Part shown: one piece after another, positions 23,597 to 32,776 of the stretch
Numbering within the stretch: the stretch's first letter is position 1
How the letters are laid out: each line of letters begins with the position of its first letter
Source: an uncultured Collinsella sp.
GTDB taxonomy: Bacteria; Actinomycetota; Coriobacteriia; Coriobacteriales; Coriobacteriaceae
Assembly (NCBI GenBank): GCA_900759335.1
Contig: CAAEUX010000034.1
Coordinates: forward strand, 1 to 64,000
Direction of reading: 5' to 3'
DNA length: 64,000 bases
Position numbers and translations under genes: made by a program
The notes under the pieces: generated by a model
The model's database searches: none
What the model saw: the letters and a program-made list of their open reading frames with translations, nothing else
What the model was told of the DNA's origin: nothing

Positions 23597-25564
23597 CTAG
23601 CGTAGGGACCTCAGGCCACCGGCATCCTTGTCGAGCACCGTAAAGCGCACGGCATCTAGGTGCTCCAAGATGCTGATGGCACGTTTGCGCGACACACCCA
23701 GGGCCTCGCGCAGCACGCTCGTGGTCGCAGCGCCACCGGCTGTCTCAATGGCAGCGGCAACAAGCTCGCGCGCATGGGCCTCGGCGGCAGCGGACAGGGC
23801 AACGTCGCGCTCGACCTTAACGATCGAGCGGTTGAGCGAAAGCTCGCGCAGGGCACGCGTCATGGTGTCGCGGCCGAGCTGCAGCTGTTCGCCCACCTCG
23901 GGAAGCGCCAGTGCATCCAGGCCGGCCTCGTCAAGTAGCGCGACGATCCGCTCGCAAGCCTCTCGCACCACGCGTGCCGCCGCGGCGGCCGAATGCGGAT
24001 CGAATACCTCGGCGCCCACGGCGGCGCACACGCCGCGCGAGCAGCCCTCGGCAATCAGAGCCGAGGCAACGCCTTCATCAGCGGCAGGCCACGCAGCATG
24101 GGCAACGGCGCCGGGCGTAAAGCCCGTCTCCTTGGGAGCCGCCGCGTGCATGGCTGACAGGGTCGCCGCAAGGGCATCCATCGCTGCGTCGAGCGCGGAA
24201 GAATCTGCATACAGCGAGCCATCCGAGCCGGCAAGCTCGCACACAGCACCTCGCGCCACCAACTCGTTCAGCGCGGCATCGACTCCACCGGAAACAAGAT
24301 CCAGCGCCGCGGCAACGTCGGCAGCCACGACCGGCAACGTCTGCAGCGCCAGCCACGCCTCAACACCAGCGGCGGTATCGCCGGCCTCAAGCGCAACATA
24401 CAGCGCACGCTCTCCTTCGGTAAGCTCGCGCGAACGACGGCAACGCGAAAGCAGCACACGCCCGCCGCCAATGAGCATGACGGGCGAATACGACAGCACC
24501 ACAGCATGGTCTCCGGCTCGCAGCGGCAGCGGCTCCTCCAAGCGCACCTGCACTGTACGGGTCTCGCCCACCGCAATGGGGGCCTCACCCTCCAAAAGCA
24601 TGATGCGGCCGACAACCTCGGCTGTACCCGCCATCACGTGCACACGCGCGCCCGACTCGAGCACGCGCGGCTTGGCACCCTCGCGACCCAGGTAGGTGAA
24701 CGTCATCATAAAGCGCAACGTCTGACCAAAGCGGTCCGCCACGCCCAGCATCTCGCCACGGTCAAGCGCCGCGACACCGTCACCAACCAGGTTGAGCGCC
24801 ACGCGTTGCCCAGGCAGCGCGCGCGGCGTATCGCCATGCACCTGAATCCCGCGGACACGGCAGACCGTACGCGACGGCAAAGCCATCAGCTCGTCGCCCA
24901 CCGCAACCGGCGCATCGTGCAGCGTTCCCGTCACGACGGTGCCGGCGCCCTTGATCGTAAAGCAGCGGTCAATCGGCAGGCGCGGCGCGGCATCGCTTCG
25001 CTCGGCACGCTCGCGACAGGTATCCCAGCAGACACCCACCTGCTCGTCGAGCACCGCAAGCAGCCCGTCAATCCCCTCGCCCGTCTTAGACGACACGGGC
25101 ACAATTGGCGCGCCCGCAAACACAGTACCCGACAAAAAGTCATCGACATCGAGCTCGGCCAGATCAACCATCTCGCTATCGGCCAGGTCGCACATCGTCA
25201 GCGCGACCACCATATGCGTAACGCCCAGCAGCTCCAGCACATGCACGTGCTCGCGGGTCTGTGGCATTACGCCCTCGACGGCAGAGACCACCAGCACGGC
25301 CACGTCGATACCCGTGGCGCCCTGCACCATGGCGCGCAAGTAATGCGCGTGGCCCGGCACGTCGACCAGGCCGACGATCTTGCCACTCGGCAGCGCCAGC
25401 TCGCCAAAGCCCAGCTCCACGGTCATACCGCGACGGCGCTCAACCTCCAGACGGTCGGGATTCTTGCCGGTCAGCGCCTCAATCAGTGCCGACTTACCGT
25501 GGTCGACGTGACCCGCCGTGCCAACGATAACGGGACACTCCACCAGCGCCTGAGCCTCACTCAT
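23597..25564 (-). CDS. selB: Selenocysteine-specific translation elongation factor SelB
   Basis: SelB carries Sec-tRNA-Sec to the ribosome at UGA codons marked by a SECIS hairpin. The 655-aa product has an EF-Tu-like GTPase at the N-terminus: G1 GTAGHVDHGKSALIEALTG, G2 region RRRGMTVELGF and G3 DVPGHAHYL. The G4 position reads LTMCDLAD, where a TKxD-type motif is expected, so the usual Lys is Met. Domains II-III follow. The C-terminal half is winged-helix repeats that bind SECIS RNA, ending GVSRKRAISILEHLDAVRFT. The gene overlaps selA by four bases (ATGA), so selA-selB is translationally coupled. Confidence 0.96.
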   Translation of the reverse strand: MSEAQALVECPVIVGTAGHVDHGKSALIEALTGKNPDRLEVERRRGMTVELGFGELALPSGKIVGLVDVPGHAHYLRAMVQGATGIDVAVLVVSAVEGVMPQTREHVHVLELLGVTHMVVALTMCDLADSEMVDLAELDVDDFLSGTVFAGAPIVPVSSKTGEGIDGLLAVLDEQVGVCWDTCRERAERSDAAPRLPIDRCFTIKGAGTVVTGTLHDAPVAVGDELMALPSRTVCRVRGIQVHGDTPRALPGQRVALNLVGDGVAALDRGEMLGVADRFGQTLRFMMTFTYLGREGAKPRVLESGARVHVMAGTAEVVGRIMLLEGEAPIAVGETRTVQVRLEEPLPLRAGDHAVVLSYSPVMLIGGGRVLLSRCRRSRELTEGERALYVALEAGDTAAGVEAWLALQTLPVVAADVAAALDLVSGGVDAALNELVARGAVCELAGSDGSLYADSSALDAAMDALAATLSAMHAAAPKETGFTPGAVAHAAWPAADEGVASALIAEGCSRGVCAAVGAEVFDPHSAAAAARVVREACERIVALLDEAGLDALALPEVGEQLQLGRDTMTRALRELSLNRSIVKVERDVALSAAAEAHARELVAAAIETAGGAATTSVLREALGVSRKRAISILEHLDAVRFTVLDKDAGGLRSLR

Positions 25565-27018
25565 CGTGCAACCGCCTTCTCAACGCAAGCGACGAGCGTA
25601 GATGCCGCCGTCTCGATATCGCGGTCGCCCACGAGCGTGCGAGCATCAAACAGAATGCGGTCGTGCGAAGCGCGCGTGACGACCGGCGTATCGAAGTCTT
25701 GGACGAGCGAGCGCTTGAGAGCGTCGACGGACAGGCGCCCGTCGACCGGGCAGACGGCCACGCACATCGTGGGCAGCTCGACGGTAGGCAGCGAGCCGCC
25801 GCCGGGAGTCGACGACTCCTCGACGATCTCCACCTGAACGGCGCACGGGCAACCCGCCTTATCGAGGCCCGCCACCATCAGATCGCGCAACTTGCGTGCG
25901 CGGCGCTCCAGATGAGTCTGCGGAAGCGTGAGCATATTGAGCACCGGCACCTCGCGATGGGCCACATCCGCCCCATCCATGTAAATGTGCAGCGTAGCCT
26001 CGAGCGCCGCCAGTGCGAGCTTGCCCGGGCGCAGGGCACGCATAAGCGGATGCGACCCGCAGGCCTGGACCAGATCGCGACGACCCATGATAATGCCCGC
26101 TTGTGCGGCACCGAGCAGCTTATCGCCCGAGCACGACACGATATCGAGCCCCGCCGCGACCGAAGCCGGCGTGGGCTCCTCACCGCCGCGCACCAGGATG
26201 TCATCGGGCAACAGCGCGCCCGACCCCTGATCCTCGTAGAACAGCAGGCCATGCTTGTGGGCCAGGGCGGCAAGCTCCCGAGAGCCCACCTCCTCGTGGA
26301 AGCCCTCGATGCGATAGTTGGAAGGATGGACCTTGAGGATCATCGCCGTATCGGGCGTGATGGCGCGCTCGTAGTCGCTCAAATGCGTGCGGTTGGTGGC
26401 CCCGACCTCAACGAGCTTGGCACCCGAGGCCTCCATAACATCGGGGATACGGAAGCTGCCGCCGATCTCGACAAGCTCACCGCGGCTGACGATGACCTCT
26501 TTGCCTGCGGCATGGGTCGCCAGCACCAGCAGCACAGCGGCGGCGTTGTTGTTAACGACCAGCGCGTCCTCGGCACCGGTAAGCGAGCGGATCAGCTGCG
26601 CGGCATGTTCCTTGCGCGACCCGCGCGAGCAGGTGTCCACGCTGTACTCGAGCGTGCTGTACCCGCGCGCGACCTCGGCCACGGCCTTTGCCGCCGACTC
26701 CGCGAGCGGGGCGCGGCCCAAGTTGGTATGGATGACCACGCCCGTAGCGTTGACGGCAGGGCGCAGGCTCGGCAGCGCGGAGCGGTGCGCACGCCACTCG
26801 ATGGCCGAAGCCAGGTCGCGCTTAGAGCGCGGGGCGGCGCCGGCGCGAATGGCGGCTCGCTCCTCGTCGAGCTCGACCGTGACGGCGGCATGCACCACCG
26901 CGTCGCAGGTCTCCCCCGCCGCCTTCACCACCGGCCACTCGGCAAGCAGCTCGTTGACGGAAGGAATGGCACGCAGACGAGCGCGCACCTCATCGGACAT
27001 GTTCTGGCTATCGCTCAT
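25561..27018 (-). CDS. selA: L-seryl-tRNA(Sec) selenium transferase SelA
   Basis: A decameric PLP enzyme that converts seryl-tRNA-Sec to selenocysteyl-tRNA-Sec using selenophosphate. 485 aa, usual length. It shows the N-terminal domain (IPSVNELLAEWPV), NATGVVIHTNLGRAPLAESA, the region EYSVDTCSRGSRKEH, VNNNAAAVLLVL, and the PLP Lys in SCSGDKLLGAAQAGIIMG near residue 300. The start MSDSQNMSDEV has GAAAGG at 6-7 nt. Another ATG lies six codons on. It is first in a selA-selB unit followed by selC. The molybdopterin oxidoreductase gene ends 52 nt upstream on the same strand, so read-through transcription is possible. Confidence 0.97.
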   Translation of the reverse strand: MSDSQNMSDEVRARLRAIPSVNELLAEWPVVKAAGETCDAVVHAAVTVELDEERAAIRAGAAPRSKRDLASAIEWRAHRSALPSLRPAVNATGVVIHTNLGRAPLAESAAKAVAEVARGYSTLEYSVDTCSRGSRKEHAAQLIRSLTGAEDALVVNNNAAAVLLVLATHAAGKEVIVSRGELVEIGGSFRIPDVMEASGAKLVEVGATNRTHLSDYERAITPDTAMILKVHPSNYRIEGFHEEVGSRELAALAHKHGLLFYEDQGSGALLPDDILVRGGEEPTPASVAAGLDIVSCSGDKLLGAAQAGIIMGRRDLVQACGSHPLMRALRPGKLALAALEATLHIYMDGADVAHREVPVLNMLTLPQTHLERRARKLRDLMVAGLDKAGCPCAVQVEIVEESSTPGGGSLPTVELPTMCVAVCPVDGRLSVDALKRSLVQDFDTPVVTRASHDRILFDARTLVGDRDIETAASTLVACVEKAVAR

Positions 27019-27070
27019 GTGCGGCCTTTCAAAAGAAACGTGGATTAGTCAAATACATCAGCTGAGTCAA

Positions 27071-29188
27071 TTACTCGTCATTATCCCCGTGCGCGGCGAT
27101 CTTTTCCACGCGAACGGCGTTTTCCTGGGTGAGCGCGGCGCCCGTCAACGGGTCCCAGCGCAACGGTGTATGGTCGAGCGGGCCCACGCCCAGGGCTTGA
27201 GCGCCACCGGCATCGGCGCCAAACGAACGCCCACCGGGGGCGGCCGAGGTGAAGATGCACGCCGGATGCAGATAGGGCGTCGTCTCCACGCGCACGCGAT
27301 CGCGGCCCATGTCGCTCACAAGCTCGACGACCTCGCCATCGGCGATACCCATGAGAGCGGCGGCATCGGCATTCATCTGCACGGCGTCCAAGTCGGAACC
27401 CGCTTCGGCGGCACCTGCCGCCGCGAGCCTGCGCGAGGTATGCGACTCAAAGGGACGGTTGCCGCTAATGAGACGAAACATCCCCGGGCCGGGCTCCACC
27501 ATGGGCGCGATCCAGTTGGGCACGCGACCCAGACCGGCTCGTTCCCATACGTCGCTTGCCAACGCGATCCTGCCGCCGTTCAAGGGAATCACCGGCTCGC
27601 CCGTACGCGACGGCTGCGCAACGCCCGTGTCGGCCCAGCCGCGCTCCTTGAGCTCGTCCAGATCAATCCCAAACGGAGCCACCTGAGCAGCGGCCAGATC
27701 GTCGGACGTAAAGTCGAAGTACTCGCCCACGCCACACGCCTGCGCCAGACCGGCAAAAATCTCCCGACCGGGACGTGTGTCATCATGCTGCACAGGCAGC
27801 ACGGCGTTGCGGTAGAACACGCGCGCATCGTTGGCGCCCGCCAGCGTTCCCACGCCGCGGTCAGCCTCCAGATACGTCACGTCGGGCAGCACGAAATCAG
27901 AAGCACGCGCCGTCTCGGACCAGCGAATATCAATCGTCACGAGCAAGTCGAGCTGCTGCAAAATACTCAACCAAGCCTGTGCATTGCCATAGCCCGCACC
28001 GGGGTTACTGGCATAGACGATGAGCCCACGCAAATCGCCGACAAGAATCGACTGACCGATGGTCGTGCACAGGCCGCGCACCGGATCGACCAGTGGATAG
28101 CGCTCGGACCCCAGCTTGGGCCCACGCGGCACCGGCGGCGTCGCAAAGCGCGTGGGATCGAGGTCGCCCAACACAAGCGGCGTGGGCGGGTTGAGCGCAC
28201 CGCCCGCGTGTCCGATGCAGCCCAGCAGCACGTCGACCAAGCAAATAGCGCGCGCGGTCTGGGTGCTATTGGCATACGCGATTCCGATGCCGCCATGAAA
28301 GCCCGCATCCACCACGGCGGCAGGCGCGGCGGCAGCGAGATCGCGCGCCGTGGCGACAATCTCTGCGGCCGGCACGTCGCACATCGACTCGGCCCACTCG
28401 GGCGTCCAAGCATGGGCCGCCTGCGCCAACTCGTCAAAACCCGTGGTATAGCGGTCCACGAACTCGTGGTCGTACAGGCCCTCGGCAATCAACACGTGGA
28501 CAATACCCAACAGCAGCGCCAAGTCGCAGCCCGGGCGCACGCGCAGCCAGCGGTCGGCAAGCGCAGCCGAGCCACTGCGCCGGGGGTCAACCACGATAAT
28601 CTTCGCCCCGCGCCGGCGCGCATCGTTGAGCGCATCAACGGCCCCCATCGTCGACGAATCGACAATGGAACGCCCCAAATACATGATGCAATCGGTGTGC
28701 GCCAGGTCGGAGGCGGGACTATAGCCCAAACTATGCTCCCAGCCAGTGAGACGGCTTACCTCGCAGGCGCCATCGGCACCGTACACGTTGGGCGAGCCCA
28801 GCGCATGCATAAAGCGATACGCCCAGTAGCGGTCGAACGAGGGCACGCCGAGCGTCATGCCCAGCGCACGAGGCCCGTGCTCGTCAACAATCCCCAAAAG
28901 GCGCTCGGCAATCTGGGCAAACGCCTCGTCCCAGGAAATCGCATCGAACTCCGAGCCATCCTGGCGGCGTCGCATGGGGTGCATGATGCGGTCGCGCTCG
29001 TCAAACGGCATTGCCAGGCGATGCCGTCCGCGGGCGCACAGGGCTCGCGCCGCGCACGGATGCCCCGGCACCGGCAACTCGGCCACCACACGCCCATCCT
29101 CAACATGGGCCGCAAAGGCGCAATCGGCATAGCATCCCCCGCATGTGGTCACCACGGCGCGACCGTCACGCTCCACAGCAGATGCCAT
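27071..29188 (-). CDS. Molybdopterin oxidoreductase (DMSO reductase family), substrate unknown
   Basis: A 705-aa bis-MGD oxidoreductase catalytic subunit. It opens with a [4Fe-4S] site (TTCGGCYADCAFAAHV...GHPCAARALCARG), followed by the family elements DEAFAQIAERL, GADGACEVSRLTGWEHSLGY (the Cys here is a candidate Mo ligand), DCIMYLGRSIVDSS and DPRRSGSAALADRWLRVRPG, and a C-terminal beta-barrel domain (EVVELVSDMGRDRVRVETTP). No Tat or Sec signal is visible, so it is probably cytoplasmic. I start at MASAVERDG, where AAAGGGG lies 8 nt upstream. No electron-transfer or membrane subunit gene adjoins it; it sits between a terminator and selA. Its acceptor or donor cannot be inferred. Confidence 0.85.
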   Translation of the reverse strand: MASAVERDGRAVVTTCGGCYADCAFAAHVEDGRVVAELPVPGHPCAARALCARGRHRLAMPFDERDRIMHPMRRRQDGSEFDAISWDEAFAQIAERLLGIVDEHGPRALGMTLGVPSFDRYWAYRFMHALGSPNVYGADGACEVSRLTGWEHSLGYSPASDLAHTDCIMYLGRSIVDSSTMGAVDALNDARRRGAKIIVVDPRRSGSAALADRWLRVRPGCDLALLLGIVHVLIAEGLYDHEFVDRYTTGFDELAQAAHAWTPEWAESMCDVPAAEIVATARDLAAAAPAAVVDAGFHGGIGIAYANSTQTARAICLVDVLLGCIGHAGGALNPPTPLVLGDLDPTRFATPPVPRGPKLGSERYPLVDPVRGLCTTIGQSILVGDLRGLIVYASNPGAGYGNAQAWLSILQQLDLLVTIDIRWSETARASDFVLPDVTYLEADRGVGTLAGANDARVFYRNAVLPVQHDDTRPGREIFAGLAQACGVGEYFDFTSDDLAAAQVAPFGIDLDELKERGWADTGVAQPSRTGEPVIPLNGGRIALASDVWERAGLGRVPNWIAPMVEPGPGMFRLISGNRPFESHTSRRLAAAGAAEAGSDLDAVQMNADAAALMGIADGEVVELVSDMGRDRVRVETTPYLHPACIFTSAAPGGRSFGADAGGAQALGVGPLDHTPLRWDPLTGAALTQENAVRVEKIAAHGDNDE

Positions 29189-29252
29189 CTCGATTACCCC
29201 TTTCATCAGCCAAACACAACAGGCCAACAGCCCGGCAACGAGCCCCAGACCC

Positions 29253-29288
29253 AAAAAGCCTCCCGCACGGCAACGCCCCGCGGGAGGC
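29253..29288 (-). terminator. Rho-independent terminator of the hydrogenase/formate channel genes
   Basis: The minus strand has GCCTCCCGC / GCGGGAGGC with a 13-nt loop followed by TTTTTGGG, about 20 nt past the formate channel stop. It ends the Hyf gene run. Confidence 0.9.
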
Positions 29289-29309
29289 CAACGTCAAACA
29301 GACAGTACC

Positions 29310-30149
29310 TTACGCCTCGGACTTCTTGGCGTAGATAAACCAGTAGCCGAGCGCGACCAGAACCGCGCCGCCCACGATGTTGCCCAGCGTGGCGGCGGAC
29401 AGGTTAAACGCAATGCCCGCGGCGTTGAGCGCATCGGCGCCGGCGACGTCGGCACCATAACCGCATGCATGCATCACGGCACCCATGGGCAAAAAGTACA
29501 TGTTGGCAACGCAGTGCTCAAAACCGCAGGCCACAAAGGCGGCGATGGGCAGCAGAATGCCCACAACCTTATCGACCACGGTCTTGCCGGCGGTACCGAT
29601 CCACACGGCCAGGCACACAAAGATGTTGCACAGGATGCCGCGGAAGAAGATCGTCACCCAGTCGATCGTCACCTTGCCGGCGGCGACACTCACCATGGAA
29701 TTGGCGACCGCCTCGCCGTTGAGCTTGTAAATGCCGGCCATGTACACCAAAAAGACGATGAACAGGGCACCGACAAAGTTACCGACCCATACGACGACCC
29801 AAGCCTTGAGCATCTGAGCCAGGGTGATCTTTTTGCTCTTGAGCGCGCAGACCATAAGAGAATTGCCGGTAAACAGCTCGGCGCCGCACACCAGCACGAG
29901 CACCAGGCCCAGGCAAAAGCACAGGCCGCCCACAACGCGCTGGGCGCCCCAGCCCAGCGTGCTATCGCTCAAGAACACGGTAAAGAACAGGCCGCCGAAG
30001 GCGATAAACGCGCCGGCGAACATTGCCAACAGAAAGGCCTTTGCGACCGGCAGGTTGGCCTTGGTCACGCCGGCGGCCTCGGTCTTGGCCTCGATCGCGG
30101 CGGGTGCCAGGCAATCGGGAGCGGGGTACTCCGCCTTGGAATCTGCCAT
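29310..30149 (-). CDS. focA: Formate/nitrite transporter family channel (FocA/FocB-like)
   Basis: A pentameric inner-membrane channel of the FNT family; here it most likely moves formate in or out for the adjacent formate hydrogenlyase. The 279-aa product has six hydrophobic segments, the FNT signature GAELFTGNSLMV, the second-half repeat FRGILCNIFVCLAVWI, and FEHCVANMYFLPMG, where the conserved central-His region of FocA (FEHxxANM) is kept. I start at MADSKAEY; the longer ORF adds eleven residues without a better site. It is last in the Hyf gene run, 39 nt after hycI, the place occupied by focB in the E. coli hyf operon. Confidence 0.92.
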   Translation of the reverse strand: MADSKAEYPAPDCLAPAAIEAKTEAAGVTKANLPVAKAFLLAMFAGAFIAFGGLFFTVFLSDSTLGWGAQRVVGGLCFCLGLVLVLVCGAELFTGNSLMVCALKSKKITLAQMLKAWVVVWVGNFVGALFIVFLVYMAGIYKLNGEAVANSMVSVAAGKVTIDWVTIFFRGILCNIFVCLAVWIGTAGKTVVDKVVGILLPIAAFVACGFEHCVANMYFLPMGAVMHACGYGADVAGADALNAAGIAFNLSAATLGNIVGGAVLVALGYWFIYAKKSEA

Positions 30150-30188
30150 GTCAATCACTTCTTTCCTAATCAGCAGGGACAAGCGCTC

Positions 30189-30692
30189 CTATTGCTCTTG
30201 TCCCAAGCGGACAAAGTGGGAAAAGTCGTTGGCGGCCACGGCGTCGTACACGGCGTCGACGGCGTCAAAGACCTCCGGGGACATAGGGTTGTAAAACTCC
30301 GTATCGCCCGGCTGAATCCCTATGAAGACGATATCTTCGCACGATTGCTCAATCTCCTCGATCAGAATCGACAAAGGGAGCGAATGCGTGGTGAACATCG
30401 ACTTGCGGGCCACATCGCGCTTATCGAGCAGGCGGATAGACCCGACGGGCAGCGCCATGTCGGCGGCATCGACCAAGACAAGGCGAGGCGGACGCTCGCG
30501 CTTGACCTCGATGATGTCGTCCTCAGGCGTTTGGCCACCGTCGATGGTGTACCAACCGGCAATGGGCGCGTCCTCCATCTTTTTGGAGAGCACGGGGCCG
30601 GCGGCATCGTCGGCACGCAGCACGCTTCCCGCCGTGAGCACGATACCCGCAAACGGGGCGCCGTTCACACGACCATCCACAACGCGACCCAT
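30189..30692 (-). CDS. hycI: Hydrogenase maturation endopeptidase HycI
   Basis: A Ni-dependent protease that removes the C-terminal tail of the hydrogenase large subunit after Ni insertion. The 167-aa sequence follows E. coli HycI closely: VLRADDAAGPVLSKKMEDAP (first metal Asp in the DDAAGP loop), YTIDGGQTPEDDI, LVLVDAADMALPVGSIRLLD (second metal Asp), TTHSLPLSILIEEI (metal His) and IGIQPGDTEFYNPMS. The N-terminus (MGRVVDGRVNGAPFAGIVLT) is somewhat longer and more basic than usual. It overlaps the preceding hycH-like gene by one base (TAATG). Its substrate should be the large subunit encoded four genes upstream. Confidence 0.94.
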   Translation of the reverse strand: MGRVVDGRVNGAPFAGIVLTAGSVLRADDAAGPVLSKKMEDAPIAGWYTIDGGQTPEDDIIEVKRERPPRLVLVDAADMALPVGSIRLLDKRDVARKSMFTTHSLPLSILIEEIEQSCEDIVFIGIQPGDTEFYNPMSPEVFDAVDAVYDAVAANDFSHFVRLGQEQ

Positions 30693-31273
30693 TACTGCAA
30701 CCTTCCCGTCAGATACACACCCGACACATCGCGCACGCGCTCCACCAGATCGCGGAACTTCATCAAAAACGCGACCTGCTGGGCATGCAGGCCAAAGTCG
30801 TCGTCGAACACCGAGATGCCGGCCTTGGCCGACCCGCGAAAACCGCGCTCGTCGAGCAGCGTGTCGCAGGCCTCGAGCAGCGACGGCACCGCCGCCTTGT
30901 CAAGCTGGCACTCGCCAAAGGAGCGGATGGCCTCGAACTTGGTCTTGGCCTCCCCCTCCGGCAGCGCGTCGACGAGCGAATAGAAGACATCCACCGGCAC
31001 CGACAGGCGCGGCTCAAAGCAATCGAGCACGCCGGTGTGGTGGCCCACGGCGAGCGTGTAGTACAGCACGTCGCAGGCCTCCTGGGGAACGTCTTCCTCG
31101 GTCTCCACAAACTTACGCGTGAGCTCATAGAAGACCACCTGGTCGGGCGCATGGCCCAGGCAGGGGTCGGCGACGCCCTCGGCGGCCTCGTCGCTTGCGC
31201 GCGAGGCATCGCCAAAGGAGCCGCCGAGCATACCGGGGCCCGCAAAGTAACCAGAGCGGTCCGTGAGTTCCAT
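30692..31273 (-). CDS. hyfJ: Formate hydrogenlyase maturation protein HycH/HyfJ-like
   Basis: The 193-aa product aligns by eye with E. coli HycH: VVFYELTRKFVETEEDVPQE, then VLYYTLAVGHHTGVLDCFEP, then FGECQLDKAAVPSLLEACD, and the ending VSGVYLTGRL. HycH is needed for assembly of the hydrogenase-3 large subunit; its exact action is not settled. About 45 residues at the N-terminus (GYFAGPGMLGGSFGD...) are additional to HycH. The stop overlaps hycI. The gene starts directly after the small-subunit gene with no gap. Confidence 0.88.
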   Translation of the reverse strand: MELTDRSGYFAGPGMLGGSFGDASRASDEAAEGVADPCLGHAPDQVVFYELTRKFVETEEDVPQEACDVLYYTLAVGHHTGVLDCFEPRLSVPVDVFYSLVDALPEGEAKTKFEAIRSFGECQLDKAAVPSLLEACDTLLDERGFRGSAKAGISVFDDDFGLHAQQVAFLMKFRDLVERVRDVSGVYLTGRLQ

Positions 31274-32056
31274 CTAGCGACCTCCGGCCAGCACCAGATC
31301 CTGCAGCGCCGAGTACACCTCGACGCGGCGCGGATCGTCCTGCTTGTCGATGAGCAGCGCCATGGCACCGCGGATATCGCCCTTGGGCGCACCCTCGAGC
31401 GTGTCCATAAACTCGTTGGCCAAATCGCGGCCGTAACGGTAGCCGCTCATGGCGCGAGCTTCGCGCTCGATGGCAACGCGCAGCTTGTACGGCACGCCGG
31501 GGTGCAGGATATCGGCCTGCTCGCCGGCGGCCTCCACCGTGGTCTCGGCATGGAGCTTTTGGTCCAGCAGACCGAGCGCCATGGCAAAGCCGTAGATGGT
31601 CTGCGCGGGGCTGGGCGGGCAGCCGGGGATGTAGACATCGACCGGCAGAATCTTGTCCGTGCCGCCCCAGACGCAGTAGTTGTCGTAGAAGATGCCACCC
31701 GTGCAGCCGCACGCGCCATAGGACACAACGATCTTGGGATCGGGTGCGGCCTCAAAGGCGCGCAGGGCCGGCATGCGCATGGCACGCGTCACGGCGCCGG
31801 TGTACAGCAGCACATCGGCGTGACGGGGCGAGGGCACGACCTTGATGCCAAAGCGCTCGACGTCGAAGACGGGCGTGATGGAACCGAAGATCTCGATCTC
31901 GCAGCCGTTGCAGCCGCCGCAGTCAACACGGTAGACGTACACCGAGCGCTTGATCTTCTTAAGAAGGGTCGCCTTGGCCTTCTCGATGCTCTCGTCGAGC
32001 TCGATCTTGGTCGGGCGGTACTGAAGCCGCTCGGGCAAAAGCGTGGGTTCGGCCAT
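31274..32056 (-). CDS. hyfI: Hydrogenase-4 small subunit HyfI (NuoB/HycG-like)
   Basis: The proximal [4Fe-4S] subunit of the membrane-bound NiFe hydrogenase, homologous to complex I NuoB. The 260 residues contain VDCGGCNGCEIEIFGS (first cluster cysteines), VSYGACGCTGGIFYDNY and IPGCPPSPAQTIYGF (remaining ligands). The C-terminal ~90 residues (LRVAIEREARAMSGY...) form the tail typical of HycG/HyfI. The gene lies between the ferredoxin subunit (2-nt gap) and the hyfJ-like gene, in the canonical hyf order. Confidence 0.95.
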   Translation of the reverse strand: MAEPTLLPERLQYRPTKIELDESIEKAKATLLKKIKRSVYVYRVDCGGCNGCEIEIFGSITPVFDVERFGIKVVPSPRHADVLLYTGAVTRAMRMPALRAFEAAPDPKIVVSYGACGCTGGIFYDNYCVWGGTDKILPVDVYIPGCPPSPAQTIYGFAMALGLLDQKLHAETTVEAAGEQADILHPGVPYKLRVAIEREARAMSGYRYGRDLANEFMDTLEGAPKGDIRGAMALLIDKQDDPRRVEVYSALQDLVLAGGR

Positions 32057-32058
32057 GG

Positions 32059-32775
32059 TTACTCCTCCTTCGTATCAAAATCCATGATGATGCCCTCGAC
32101 CGGCGCCGGACCGGCGGGAATCTCGGGCGCATCGGGGTTAAGCTCGCGGTCGATATACTCCGGGTTCACGCCGTGGCCGCCCAGATACTCCATGCCGGGG
32201 CCCTGGGGCTCACCGGACGCAAGCGTCTCGTTGGCAGCCATGCCGTGTGCGTTGCCGGTCTTTACGGCCGAGGCGGCGCGCAGGGCGTCGAGCTCGCGCT
32301 TGCACTCCTGGCACATACCGACGGTACGGGCAGCCTGCTCGGCCTCCATGCCGCCGGCCTTTTGCAGCAGGCGCTTGGCGTAGTCAATCTCCTTGTGCGG
32401 GGCAAACGGCTTGCCGCAACGCGAGCAGTGCTCGAGCGTATAGACGCTCTTGCTGGTGAGGTCGTCCTTGCTCATGACGGCCAGCTCAAACTCCTCGGTT
32501 AGCTTGATGGCCTCCATGGGGCAGGCTTCCTCGCAGCGGCCGCAAAAGATGCAGCGGCCGTAGTCGATCGACCAGGTGATGGTATCGGCCGCAAGGTCGG
32601 TGTCCATGCGAATGGCATCGGCCGGGCACGCCACGCCGCAGGCACCGCAGGCGATGCAGAGCTCCGCGTTGTGCTCGGGCTTGCCACGCATGTCCTTGTT
32701 GGTGGGGAACGGCGCAAACGGGTACTTGACCGTCGCGTCGCCGGCCTTGGCGTTAACCTTCCAAAGCTTCAGCAT
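32059..32775 (-). CDS. hyfH: Hydrogenase-4 ferredoxin subunit HyfH (NuoI/HycF-like)
   Basis: Electron-transfer subunit with two [4Fe-4S] motifs, CIACGACGVACPADAIR and CIFCGRCEEACPMEAIK, near residues 40-85. They are followed by a zinc-ribbon-like stretch (HCSRCGKPFAPHKE ... MCQECKRELD) as in HycF/HyfH. The 238-aa length exceeds E. coli HyfH (181) through an acidic Pro-rich tail ending DFDTKEE. The start MLKLWKVN lies one base after the hyfG stop (TAA-T-ATG); a longer in-frame extension lies inside hyfG and is discarded. Confidence 0.94.
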   Translation of the reverse strand: MLKLWKVNAKAGDATVKYPFAPFPTNKDMRGKPEHNAELCIACGACGVACPADAIRMDTDLAADTITWSIDYGRCIFCGRCEEACPMEAIKLTEEFELAVMSKDDLTSKSVYTLEHCSRCGKPFAPHKEIDYAKRLLQKAGGMEAEQAARTVGMCQECKRELDALRAASAVKTGNAHGMAANETLASGEPQGPGMEYLGGHGVNPEYIDRELNPDAPEIPAGPAPVEGIIMDFDTKEE

Positions 32776-32776
32776 A

